Assembly (NCBI RefSeq): GCF_025527015.1
Contig: NZ_JAODIM010000042.1
Location: 248,001-312,000, forward strand
Direction of reading: 5' to 3'
Length of the DNA: 64,000 bases
Source of the DNA: Winslowiella arboricola
Lineage (GTDB): Bacteria > Pseudomonadota > Gammaproteobacteria > Enterobacterales > Enterobacteriaceae
The notes under the pieces are model-generated. The model searched no databases, was not told the origin of the DNA, and saw nothing but the letters and a program-made list of their open reading frames with translations. Below, in pieces: positions 54,557 through 62,987 of this stretch. The translations under genes and the position numbers were made by a program. Position 1 is the stretch's first letter; every line of letters begins with the position of its first letter.

Positions 54557-55639
54557 ATGTCATTGATTTTTGGTGATTTATCTGGCGCTCCATCTTGGGT
54601 GCCTGCTGTATTGCTCGTCACCCTCTCATTAGTAGCGGGTTTTCTGGCCCGACTCTTACTTTTCAGATTTATCCGCTACTGGCAGAGTCGTGACAGAAAG
54701 CTATTCAAATCACTTGAAAAGCATCTTCGAGGATCAATGTTTCTGTTCATCCCTTTGCTGTTAATAAATGTAGGGGTTAATTATATTAACATTCACCCTG
54801 ACTCCCTTTCATTTATTACAACAAGTCTTAATGTGTTTATTATCCTGTCGTTATGCTCGGTTTTAATTAGAATGACTAACGTCGCTCAGGATATGCTTTT
54901 TATACGCTATGACATAAACCTCTCAAATAACCTTCGTGCCCGTAAAATTCGCACGCAGATAATATATGTTAAAAAGGTCGCGATTGTACTCCTTGTGTTA
55001 TTCTGTCTTTCCCTGATTTTGCTCAGTTTTCCTGGGGTGCGAAAATTCGGTACCACCATCCTTGCTGGTGCCGGGGTTGCAGGAATAATCATTGGATTTG
55101 CCCTGCAGAAGTCGCTGGTCAACCTGTTTGCAGGAATACAGATAGCCTTTACGCAACCTATTAAAATTGATGACGCAGTGGTGGTTGAAAATGAATGGGG
55201 CTGGATCGAGGAAATAAACCTGACTTATGTTGTTGTGCGTATCTGGGACCTGCGACGACTGGTTCTGCCCATTACCTACTTTACAGAAAATGCCTTCCAG
55301 AACTGGACGCGAAATAACGCACAAATATTAGGCTCTGTTTTCCTTTACCTGGATTATTCTATGCCATTAGATCCTCTGCGAACGCATTTTGCAAAAATAC
55401 TCAGTGAAACAAAGCTCTGGGATCAGCAGACCCAGGTGCTGCAGGTTACCGATACGACTGACAAAACCATGACTATCAGATTATTGATGACTGCACAGAA
55501 TTCCCCCACGGCCTTTGATTTACGCTGCCACGTGCGGGAAAAGATGATTGAGTTTATTCAGCAAAACTATCCGCAGAGCCTTCCTCGCGTGAGGGCTACA
55601 CTGACTGATCCGGTGTTAAGTCGTCCGGCAGGTCAGTAA
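54557..55639 (+). CDS. MscS-family mechanosensitive channel-like protein
   Basis: 360 residues with four predicted membrane helices, the last being the Gly/Ala-rich pore helix (GTTILAGAGVAGIIIGFALQKSLVNLFAGIQIAF) that matches MscS TM3, then the beta domain (QPIKIDDAVVVENEWGWIEEINLTYVVVRIWDLRRLVLPITYFTENAFQNWTR). Opens under membrane tension and protects against osmotic shock; YbdG/MscK-type relatives carry extra helices as here. Single gene followed by repeat copy 6. Confidence 0.9.
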   Translation: MSLIFGDLSGAPSWVPAVLLVTLSLVAGFLARLLLFRFIRYWQSRDRKLFKSLEKHLRGSMFLFIPLLLINVGVNYINIHPDSLSFITTSLNVFIILSLCSVLIRMTNVAQDMLFIRYDINLSNNLRARKIRTQIIYVKKVAIVLLVLFCLSLILLSFPGVRKFGTTILAGAGVAGIIIGFALQKSLVNLFAGIQIAFTQPIKIDDAVVVENEWGWIEEINLTYVVVRIWDLRRLVLPITYFTENAFQNWTRNNAQILGSVFLYLDYSMPLDPLRTHFAKILSETKLWDQQTQVLQVTDTTDKTMTIRLLMTAQNSPTAFDLRCHVREKMIEFIQQNYPQSLPRVRATLTDPVLSRPAGQ

Positions 55640-55720
55640 TTCAGCGCTCTTTTTTTGCAGATATAAACTGGAGCGTTCAGATCCCGTAAAGGTGTTAAAT
55701 AAGCCTGAGGAAAACTGAAC

Positions 55721-55785
55721 CTCCACTTTTTGTTAATAGCAGAACGTGGGTAAGCATGATCCAGCTGTGTGCCATAAACGGACAT
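55721..55785 (+). repeat. Dispersed ~60-bp hairpin repeat, copy 6
   Basis: TTAATAGCAGAACGTGGG block and CAGCTGTGTGCCATAAACGG followed by ACAT. Downstream of the mscS-like gene. Confidence 0.5.
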
Positions 55786-55835
55786 GACTCAAATAGTCAT
55801 GTCCTGAACAAACAGGATTATTATTTGGCTCAGCT

Positions 55836-56720
55836 TCAGTTTTTTAAAGTATCAATGACTATTCTTAATGCGGGTGACACATTGCGATGAGGATAATAAA
55901 GGAATGAACCTTCCAGCCGCAGGCTGAAACGTTGCAACACTCTGATAAGACTGCCACGTTCTAAATCATCAGAAACCAGCTCCTCCGGTACATAAGCCAG
56001 CCCCAGACCTAACCTCGCTGCTTCTGCTTCCATATAGCTGTCCGAAAAGGCCCACTGCCCCTGCGGTCGGTGTGTTATTTTTTTCTCGTCCTGAATAAGT
56101 TCCCACTGGTAGAGACTGCCGTCAGCAAACTGATACGAAATACATGGATGTACCACTAAATCAGCCGGAGTTTGTGGAAAACCGTAGCGACGAAAATGTT
56201 CAGGTGTGGCAACAACAGCCATCTCCATATCGGGGGTAATTCGTACTGCGATCATGCCGTTTCCAACTTCTGGTCCAAGGCGTATGCCAGCATCGAATCT
56301 CTCTGCGATAATATCGACGAACCGGCTTTCACTGATCAGTTCTAACCTGATGTCTGGGTAACGTTGTTTAAATATCGCGAGCTTTGGCAGAAGAACTTTA
56401 TCAATGGCATGCAGGCTGGCATTGATACGTACAGTGCCGGAGGGGGTTTGACGGTAATGTGCAAGTGTGGCAAGCCCCATATCTAAAGCATCAAATCCGG
56501 ACTCAGCCGTCTGGTAGAGTTGCTCACCCGCCTGGGTCAGCGACAGCCTGCGCGTGGTGCGAACCAGAAGCTGCACACCTAATCTTTCCTCAAGTTCCCG
56601 AACAGAGCGGCTGATCCCTGACTGTGCAAGTCCAAGCCGTTGCGCCGCTGCAGTAAAACTGCCTTCACGCACCACCAGCATAAACAAGTAGAGCTCATTA
56701 TAGTTTTCCCGTTTCGCCAT
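55836..56720 (-). CDS. LysR-family regulator
   Basis: 294 residues from ATG 56720 with GAGGG seven bases upstream. N-terminal HTH (ELYLFMLVVREGSFTAAAQRLGLAQSGISRSVRELEERLG) and a LysR substrate-binding domain. Divergent from the alpha/beta hydrolase and MFS genes, which it probably activates. The tract 56721-56888 is AT-rich and could hold LysR boxes. Confidence 0.9.
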   Translation of the reverse strand: MAKRENYNELYLFMLVVREGSFTAAAQRLGLAQSGISRSVRELEERLGVQLLVRTTRRLSLTQAGEQLYQTAESGFDALDMGLATLAHYRQTPSGTVRINASLHAIDKVLLPKLAIFKQRYPDIRLELISESRFVDIIAERFDAGIRLGPEVGNGMIAVRITPDMEMAVVATPEHFRRYGFPQTPADLVVHPCISYQFADGSLYQWELIQDEKKITHRPQGQWAFSDSYMEAEAARLGLGLAYVPEELVSDDLERGSLIRVLQRFSLRLEGSFLYYPHRNVSPALRIVIDTLKN

Positions 56721-56888
56721 CAACGTGCCCTCAAACATCTATATATAACAATATGATATTAAATCTAGCATAAATACCCCTCTAATAATCACTATTGCTG
56801 CTGAATATAATGTACTCATCGAAACAGAGCACAGCAGTGTTGTCCGTAAGAAGCCTGTACCTACTTCTTGTTTTTCAGGGGATCGTTT

Positions 56889-58016
56889 ATGAATTTTTTC
56901 ACCCGCAACCTGACAGTCGCGATGCTGCTATGTGCATCATTAAGTGGAGTCACAGCAATGAGTCATGCAGATACAACCAACCCGAATGCTCCCGTTTCAG
57001 TGGTAAAAAAATGGGACAAAACCTTCGCTGAAAGCGATAAAGTTTATCACCGTAAGGTGACATTCCAGACCCGATACGGGATTACCTTAGTCGGGGATCT
57101 CTACATTCCCAAACATCGCGGTGAAGGCAAGCTTGCTGCCGTCGCATTAAGTGGTCCTTTTGGGGCGGTCAAAGAACAATCCAGCGGTCTGTATGCGCAG
57201 ACCCTGGCTGAACAGGGGTTTGTCACGCTGGCATTCGATCCCTCCTATACGGGGGAAAGCGGCGGCTATCCACGCAATGTGGCTTCACCGGATATCAACA
57301 CCGAGGACTTTAGTGCGGCGGTTGATTTCCTTGGATTACAAAAAGAGGTGGATCGCAACCGTATCGGCTTACTGGGCATCTGCGGTTGGGGAGGGATGGC
57401 GCTAAATGCAGCTGCAATGGATACACGCGTTAAAGCGGTCGCGACCAGCGTAATGTATGACATGAGCCGAGCCATGGGGCATGGTGTTGGAGAGGGAAAA
57501 GACCGTTATTCAACAGCCGATCGCCGTGCCGTTTTGCAGTATCTGAACGAGCAGCGTTGGAAGGATGTAGAAAAAGGCACTATCACACATGCGAGCCATG
57601 ATATTTATGTTGATCAGAATGGGAAGGTGAGTACCTCTGAGCGTATTCTGCCGGAAACGTTACCCGCGGATCCGAACCCAGTGCTGAAAGAATTCTTTGA
57701 TTATTACCGGATGCCGCGTGGTTTCCATGAACGCTCAGTTAACTCTAATGGTGCATGGACTGCGACAACGCCCTTATCATTTATGAATATGCCGCTTCTT
57801 AGCTATGCAAATGAAATCACTATCCCAACGCTCATCGTGACGGGTGAAAATGCGCATTCACGCTATTTTGCAGAAGATGCATTCAAAGCTGTTGGTAGCA
57901 AAGAGAAAGAACTGGTGATTGTACCGGGCGCTAACCATGTGGACTTATATGACAATGTTGCCGGTAAGATACCTTTTGCCAGCTTTGAACAGTTTTTCAA
58001 ATCCAGCTTAAAATAA
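56889..58016 (+). CDS. Exported alpha/beta hydrolase (YcjY-like)
   Basis: 375 residues from ATG 56889 with GGGGAT upstream. A signal peptide (MNFFTRNLTVAMLLCASLSG, cleavage near SHA-DTT) indicates a periplasmic protein. Hydrolase core: YGITLVGDLYIPKHRGEGK, FDPSYTGESGGYPRN, LGICGWGGMALNAAAMD (elbow region) and C-terminal ALIVTGENAHSRYFAE ... VPGANHVDLYD with the acid and catalytic His. The nucleophile elbow reads G-I-C-G-W-G-G, so the usual Ser is replaced, with Cys or none as nucleophile. Substrate unknown. Confidence 0.82.
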   Translation: MNFFTRNLTVAMLLCASLSGVTAMSHADTTNPNAPVSVVKKWDKTFAESDKVYHRKVTFQTRYGITLVGDLYIPKHRGEGKLAAVALSGPFGAVKEQSSGLYAQTLAEQGFVTLAFDPSYTGESGGYPRNVASPDINTEDFSAAVDFLGLQKEVDRNRIGLLGICGWGGMALNAAAMDTRVKAVATSVMYDMSRAMGHGVGEGKDRYSTADRRAVLQYLNEQRWKDVEKGTITHASHDIYVDQNGKVSTSERILPETLPADPNPVLKEFFDYYRMPRGFHERSVNSNGAWTATTPLSFMNMPLLSYANEITIPTLIVTGENAHSRYFAEDAFKAVGSKEKELVIVPGANHVDLYDNVAGKIPFASFEQFFKSSLK

Positions 58017-58038
58017 AACCCTGGGCCAGAAACGTTTA

Positions 58039-58069
58039 AAAAGCCGCCTGTAACAGGCAGGTGGCTTTT
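58039..58069 (+). terminator. Intrinsic terminator after the hydrolase gene
   Basis: AAAAGCCGCCTG and CAGGTGGCTTTT form a 12-bp stem (one G-U) with a 7-base loop and a T-rich tail, 22 bases after the hydrolase stop. The downstream MFS gene therefore may have its own promoter. Confidence 0.8.
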
Positions 58070-58195
58070 ATTCTGGCCTCAGCCCAGCCTGCTATCGCAT
58101 TTCCTCTCACTCTTTTTTTAATTGTTATTCCATGAATAGCGCCGGTCTCGTGTTTTTCTCCACAGGTTGGGGCGATATTCAGAGATGCTAATAAT

Positions 58196-59389
58196 ATGTC
58201 CACACAGAGCAGTAATACACCACACGATAAAGAGCACGCACTCTGGAGCGGCGTTTTTGCCATGACCTTGTGCGTTTTTGTCCTTATTGCATCGGAATTT
58301 ATGCCGGTCAGCCTGCTGACGCCGATAGCCAGAGATTTACACGTAACGCAGGGTATGGCTGGTCAGGGAATTGCCATCTCTGGTGCGCTGGCGGTTCTGG
58401 TCAGTCTGACAATTTCTGGCCTTGCCGGAAGTGTGAATCGTAAATATCTTCTGCTGGTGATGACAGTGTTGATGGCAATATCGGGGATGGTTGTCGCCCT
58501 GGCTCACAGCTATCTGGTTTATATGTTTGGTCGAGCCCTGCTTGGTATCGCTATCGGTGGATTCTGGTCGATGTCCGCGGCAACGGCTATTCGTCTTGTG
58601 CCCCGGCACCAGGTCGCCCGCGCGTTAGCCATTTTTAACGGAGGTAATGCACTGGCGACTGTCGTAGCAGCGCCGCTTGGCAGCTATCTTGGCGCAACCA
58701 TCGGCTGGCGTGGGGCCTTTTTATGTCTGGTACCAGTTGCGATAGCGGCGTTCATCTGGCAGTGGTTCAGCCTGCCCAACATGCGTAGCAATAATGGCCA
58801 CCAGTCCCGCAGTGTGATTTTTCAGTTGTTCAGACGACCGGTTGTCTCAACAGGTATGCTGGCCTGCGGACTATTCTTTATGGGGCAGTTTGCGTTATTT
58901 ACCTATGTACGGCCATTTCTGGAGGCCGTCACCGGGGTAAATACGTCTGATTTATCACTGATTCTGCTAACCATCGGTGTGGCGGGTTTTATTGGCACAC
59001 TGATCATCACTACATTTCTGAACGCCAGATTTTATCAGACGTTAATTACTCTCCCTTTTCTCATGGCCGCCATTGCCGGCATGTTAATGCTGACCGGGCA
59101 CAACGTGTGGATTGTTGCGCCGCTGTTAGGCTTTTGGGGGATGCTCGCGACTGCTGCTCCAACCGGATGGTGGACATGGATCGCACGTACTCTGCCCGAG
59201 AATGCAGAGGCAGGAGGTGGGTTAATGGTCGCTGTCATCCAGCTCTCTATTGCGCTTGGTTCGACGGCCGGAGGCATTGTATTTGACCATCTTGGCTGGC
59301 AGAGCTCTTTTGGGCTGAGTGGTATATTACTCCTCAGCGCCGTAGTGCTGACAATTTTCACATCACGTCAAAGCAGCAACAAACGTTAA
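58196..59389 (+). CDS. MFS transporter (drug/sugar efflux type)
   Basis: 397 residues, 12 predicted helices. Opens HALWSGVFAMTLCVFVLIASEFMPVSLLTP, with LALLGIAIGGFWSMSAATAIRLVP-like TM4-5 segment (RALLGIAIGGFWSMSAATAIRLVP) nearly the same as in the MFS gene at 50221, so the two are paralogues. Exports a small molecule by proton antiport. Probably part of the LysR-hydrolase unit. Confidence 0.88.
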   Translation: MSTQSSNTPHDKEHALWSGVFAMTLCVFVLIASEFMPVSLLTPIARDLHVTQGMAGQGIAISGALAVLVSLTISGLAGSVNRKYLLLVMTVLMAISGMVVALAHSYLVYMFGRALLGIAIGGFWSMSAATAIRLVPRHQVARALAIFNGGNALATVVAAPLGSYLGATIGWRGAFLCLVPVAIAAFIWQWFSLPNMRSNNGHQSRSVIFQLFRRPVVSTGMLACGLFFMGQFALFTYVRPFLEAVTGVNTSDLSLILLTIGVAGFIGTLIITTFLNARFYQTLITLPFLMAAIAGMLMLTGHNVWIVAPLLGFWGMLATAAPTGWWTWIARTLPENAEAGGGLMVAVIQLSIALGSTAGGIVFDHLGWQSSFGLSGILLLSAVVLTIFTSRQSSNKR

Positions 59390-59449
59390 TGCATTCTCTT
59401 TACAGATTGCTCCTTTCTGTCAGGGCTGTTAATCAGGGCACTGTATGAC

Positions 59450-59526
59450 CGTAAGCGGCAAAGAGGGGACGTCCGCTCCAGACCTGGCGGGCCTTCAATA
59501 TGGCTGCTTCGTGACAGGAGCGGATC
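59450..59526 (+). repeat. Dispersed ~60-bp hairpin repeat, copy 7
   Basis: GGGGACGTCCGCTCCAGACC block and GCTTCGTGACAGGAGCGGAT. Between MFS and GNAT genes. Confidence 0.5.
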
Positions 59527-59620
59527 TGGCCTCTTTGCATAATTTCAAATATGCCTTGTATGAATCTCATGTTAATTTTTATTTCGCCCCTTACAAATTG
59601 ACGATGGCAAGGAACATGAT

Positions 59621-60115
59621 GTGAAAGCATTTACGGTACGCCGGATTATCGGGAATGATTTGGACGCATTCAGAACGGTGAGATTAGAGGCTTTGCGGCT
59701 TCATCCAGATGCTTTCGGTGCGTCTTATGAAGACTGTAGCCAGAAGCCAGCGCAGTTCTTTGCTGACCAGTTACGCACCAGTCAGGTTTTTGGTGGATTT
59801 GATCTTAACAATACCTTGCAAGGCATTATTGGTGTAAGCAGCAGTACTTTACCCAAATTTAGCCATGTCGCCAATGTCTGGGGAATGTATATCCGTACCG
59901 AAATGCGAGGTTCGGGGCTTTCATCAGGACTTATGGAGGTGGCACTGAATGCAGCAGCCCCAGCCAAAATCGTTAAGCTTTCAGTGGTTACTACCAATCA
60001 TGCAGCCTGTGCTCTTTATCGATCTTATGGCTTTACTGAGTGGGCAACTGATACTGCCGCGCTATGCGTTGATGGCGTATTCTATGACGAATTTCTGATG
60101 AGACGGGAATTGTAA
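59621..60115 (+). CDS. GNAT-family N-acetyltransferase
   Basis: 164 residues, starting with GTG 59621 behind AAGGAA (the nearby ATGs run directly into a stop). Acetyl-CoA motif A: VWGMYIRTEMRGSGLSSGLMEVAL (R-G-x-G-x-x-x). Later VTTNHAACALYRSYGFTEW is the usual motif B region. Acetylates an amine of unknown identity, perhaps a drug or amino-acid derivative. Confidence 0.85.
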   Translation: MKAFTVRRIIGNDLDAFRTVRLEALRLHPDAFGASYEDCSQKPAQFFADQLRTSQVFGGFDLNNTLQGIIGVSSSTLPKFSHVANVWGMYIRTEMRGSGLSSGLMEVALNAAAPAKIVKLSVVTTNHAACALYRSYGFTEWATDTAALCVDGVFYDEFLMRREL

Positions 60116-60173
60116 CCCGGTTCATAACCCAATTATCAGGATAAATACTTTTAGCCTTTTAAAAGGACTCGCT

Positions 60174-60482
60174 ATGCTTTTCGCAATAAGGTTTACCGAC
60201 CACCCAACTGCGTTCAACGTCAGAAAACAGTATCTGCATCCCCACCTTGAGTGGCTGAAGCAAAAACGTGATGTGATTAAGGCTGCCGGGTCATTACGTG
60301 AAAAGCACAGCGATCAACCTGTCGGGGCACTATGGGTCGTTGACGCTGAAAATGAAGAAGATGCCTTATCCATATTTTCCGATGATCCGTTTTGGCTCTA
60401 TGGCTTGCGGGCATCTGTTGAAGTTTTATCCTGGAGCCTGGCTTTTGAGGACATGCTTGAAGAAAGCAAAAAGCCCGCTTAA
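60174..60482 (+). CDS. YciI-like (YCII domain) protein
   Basis: 102 residues: MLFAIRFTDHPTAFNVRKQY, LEWLKQKRDVIKAAGSL, ALWVVDAENEEDALSIFSDDPFWLYGL. This is the ferredoxin-like YCII fold with the conserved His/Asp pair region. Known YciI homologues are small, possibly catalytic proteins of unclear substrate. AAAGGA precedes the ATG. Its stop codon lies within the left arm of the terminator. Confidence 0.82.
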   Translation: MLFAIRFTDHPTAFNVRKQYLHPHLEWLKQKRDVIKAAGSLREKHSDQPVGALWVVDAENEEDALSIFSDDPFWLYGLRASVEVLSWSLAFEDMLEESKKPA

Positions 60483-60502
60483 GTTTCCTTAAGCGGGCTT
60501 TT
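60469..60502 (+). terminator. Strong intrinsic terminator overlapping the YciI-like stop codon
   Basis: AAAAGCCCGCTTAA / TTAAGCGGGCTTTT, a perfect 14-bp stem with a 6-base loop, ending in Ts. The TAA stop is part of the left arm. Confidence 0.88.
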
Positions 60503-60682
60503 CTATGTATGGCTCCTCTGACTGGGATCGCCTTTGCCAGTAACTGGCTAAAAAATAGGCTATCGCTGAAGAGGGGAGTTGTCAAGACCACCATAATGAC
60601 CACCAATAGTTGCGGGTTACATAAATCTGGTTTGAGCTCCACGCTCTGCATATGGTGGACTGATCCTACGGCACTAGAAATT

Positions 60683-60887
60683 TTACTCCCCACACGACGG
60701 GGTTTGTACGAAGGCGTCCGGGCTGAAACCACTGACATGGCTGTGGTGCCGGACTCGGTTGTAAAAGACTTGAATGTAATCGAGGATATCAGCGTATCCA
60801 GCGCCATCTCTCATGAATGCGTCGGTTTCATTGACCAGCCCATCACGTTATGGGCATAGAGGTCGATAACCGACTCTTTGACGTCTC
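60683..60887 (-). pseudogene. IS3-family OrfB remnant
   Basis: Reading leftward: SVIDLYAHNVMGWSMKPTHS, a stop, then LALDTL-like text in the same frame, and in a shifted frame YADILDYIQVFYNRVRHHSH followed by SGFSPDAFVQ. These match the C-terminal catalytic part of IS3-type OrfB (VVDL...GWSM and the Y-N-x-x-R-x-H-S end). Frameshifted and stop-containing. The right flank (60910-60980) has an AGTGGTCA/TGGCCACT inverted pair that looks like an IS end. Confidence 0.6.
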
Positions 60888-61617
60888 ACCGCTTCCCGTT
60901 ACATTGCATTGAAGTGGTCAACTAAAACTGGCCACTGAAGTGGCACACTGAATTTGGCCCCCTGAAAAGAGGTGATAATCACACGCATCACTATTTCTGG
61001 GGGCGCGGTTTATACCTAACATCCTCAAGTCGGCCTCTTCTGGCGTGACTGAAACGTTGCACCGATTTGCACAGCAGCCAGGGGAGCAAAGATGAGGGCG
61101 GAAGGAAAGGACGGCAGCAACGTGGAATAAATCCCTGTTTTTTCAAACGCTTTACAGATAAATCGTATGCGGCGCCACGGGAAAAATGACAGACATATTT
61201 AAGAAAAACCTATCTGGTATTTTTTTAATCAGATGAGAGGGGGCACCACCTGTGCAAATTATCAAAAAAATAGCCGAAAAAAACAATAATAATAACGTTA
61301 CATAATAATTATACATGGCACCTAAAGATATCACTATCTGCTGCTGTATGACCAATAAAACAAATAAACCTAGCCATCTTTAATGTTTATTCACTGAGGT
61401 AAAGTAAAAAACAGTCCCGTCATCACTTAACCTTAACCATGCAGAGATCAATAAATTTACCCGCCAGGATTTAGAATAAATACCAGCAAGAAATATTCCT
61501 ATTCAACAGGGAGTATGTTAAATTAAGAGAAAGCCGCATTGAAAAATGTACACATTCGTTGTTTCATATAAGCTCTTCCTTCATATCATTCTTCCTTTTC
61601 ACCAATGGAGTAATGAT
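60888..61617. other. AT-rich spacer, no supported gene
   Basis: About 730 bases. The left part (60905-60985) looks like an IS terminus; the rest is AT-rich without a convincing frame. A minus-strand frame at 61152-61355 is hydrophobic by composition only. Confidence 0.45.
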
Positions 61618-61818
61618 ATGTATAAAGGCCTTTTTTACTATGTAGAAAAAAAAGCAAGCGGTCGTTTCCTTTTACACCGTGATGGGTGTTCGTACCTTCC
61701 TTCTTACAGGAAGCGTATTTTTATTGGTACATTTTATTCGCAGAAGGATGCAACGCTGACCGCAAGAATGAAGGGCTACCAGTGTAGCCCCTGCAGAACA
61801 TGTTTGCCAGAGATGTAA
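61618..61818 (+). CDS. Small hypothetical protein with two cysteine motifs (66 aa)
   Basis: Starts at ATG 61618 behind GGAGTAATGAT. MYKGLFYYVEKKASGRFLLH, then RDGCSYLPSYRKRIFIGTFY and a C-terminal YQCSPCRTCLPEM with a C-x-x-C-x-x-C pattern. The single Cys/His pair ahead and the CxxCxxC at the end suggest a metal-binding small protein. No known function. Isolated gene. Confidence 0.6.
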   Translation: MYKGLFYYVEKKASGRFLLHRDGCSYLPSYRKRIFIGTFYSQKDATLTARMKGYQCSPCRTCLPEM

Positions 61819-62987
61819 CGGTGTTCACCGGCCTCGCGTACGAGCGCGGGTGTAACATCGCCGGCAGTTCATCGCACCTGCCGGGTAGGAGTTGCGGAAC
61901 AACGTTTGAGTTTGAGTAGCCTTTGCTCTTTGAAGTCATCAGCCTCTGGCTGAGTAACGATATCGCAGCCAGGACAGTATTTGAGCATAAGACATGCCAA
62001 GGAATCATAAGGAAATCATGCGGACAGGGTGAATATGCAGACTCTGTCCGCATGTCTCTTTCCGACAGCAAGTCATACCCGCACTCTTTATTTACGTCTA
62101 ATTAATCACAGGAAAACGCACACGGAATTCGGCAATCGCAGGAGTACTGACGCACAAAAACTGGCTGAATATTATAATTTCATTTGAAATAAAAATATAG
62201 CTCTAGGGGAGGCAGGTTTTACTCATCAGCCCGGTGACATATTCAAAATTAGTCTTTTCTGGCGGCACCGGTAGCTCTGTGTGCTAGGGCTGCCAGTTTA
62301 TATCTCAGAGAGTAATACGAAAACGAAGCCGGTTTACCCCTGAGCTGACTGCCCCCTAGTGCGCGCTTATGTGCACGGTAAGCTTATGACAGAACACGAT
62401 AAAACAAGAAATAAGAAATAAGAAATAATTATTATTTACACTCAGGTCTTACATACGCAGGAGTAGAATATTTTCATTAAAACAGAAAGATAGTATAGCG
62501 CGGTCGGCATTACGGAATCATCTTATTTTTCAGTTTTCCTTCACTTCTGCGTACGTCAGTAGAGAGCTCTGAGGAGCTGCGGATCTGCATGCGCCACGGT
62601 ATTATCTGATACGACCATCGGCGTTTTCCGTTGGTATTGCGCCTGCTGCACGCTGCTTTGCGCAGAATAGCTGCTGTACGCTGTTACACGGTAAATGGCA
62701 TAGCGTCATTTGACACCGCTTATCAGGGGGCCGAATCTGCTCCACCAGAAAAGGCGAGAACCACGGGTGTATCCCTGCGCACAGAATCGCAGGAAGCTGC
62801 TGGCCGGGGCAGCCCTGCAATTTTTGTTTCAATTTTTCAGGCTGCAAGGCTGCATCCCCCCATAGTACTGAAGTACGAGACTTTTTTTGAGAGGCCTGCC
62901 GGCGTAAGATGAGGTGGTTGGACAATAAATACTTTCAAAAGGAAAGAAAAAACGATGCTGTAACCAGCATTAATTCCCGGAGCTACT
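61819..62987. other. Gene-poor AT-rich region
   Basis: No convincing CDS in ~1.17 kb. Two opposed frames at 62602-62925 have ordinary composition but no start signals or domains; I cannot decide whether either is real. Confidence 0.4.

Noticed and set aside
39925-59526. CRISPR array
   Set aside because: The repeats are kilobases apart, separated by genes, and vary in sequence; no spacers or cas genes.
60509-60859. Plus-strand 116-residue frame
   Set aside because: It is antisense to the IS3 OrfB remnant, whose residues match the transposase pattern much better.
61152-61355. Hydrophobic minus-strand frame of 67 residues
   Set aside because: Hydrophobicity follows from AT-richness; no ribosome site or start context was convincing.
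62602-62925. Opposed frames of 107 and 93 residues
   Set aside because: No ribosome sites, domains or compositional support for either; listed only as an undecided tract.
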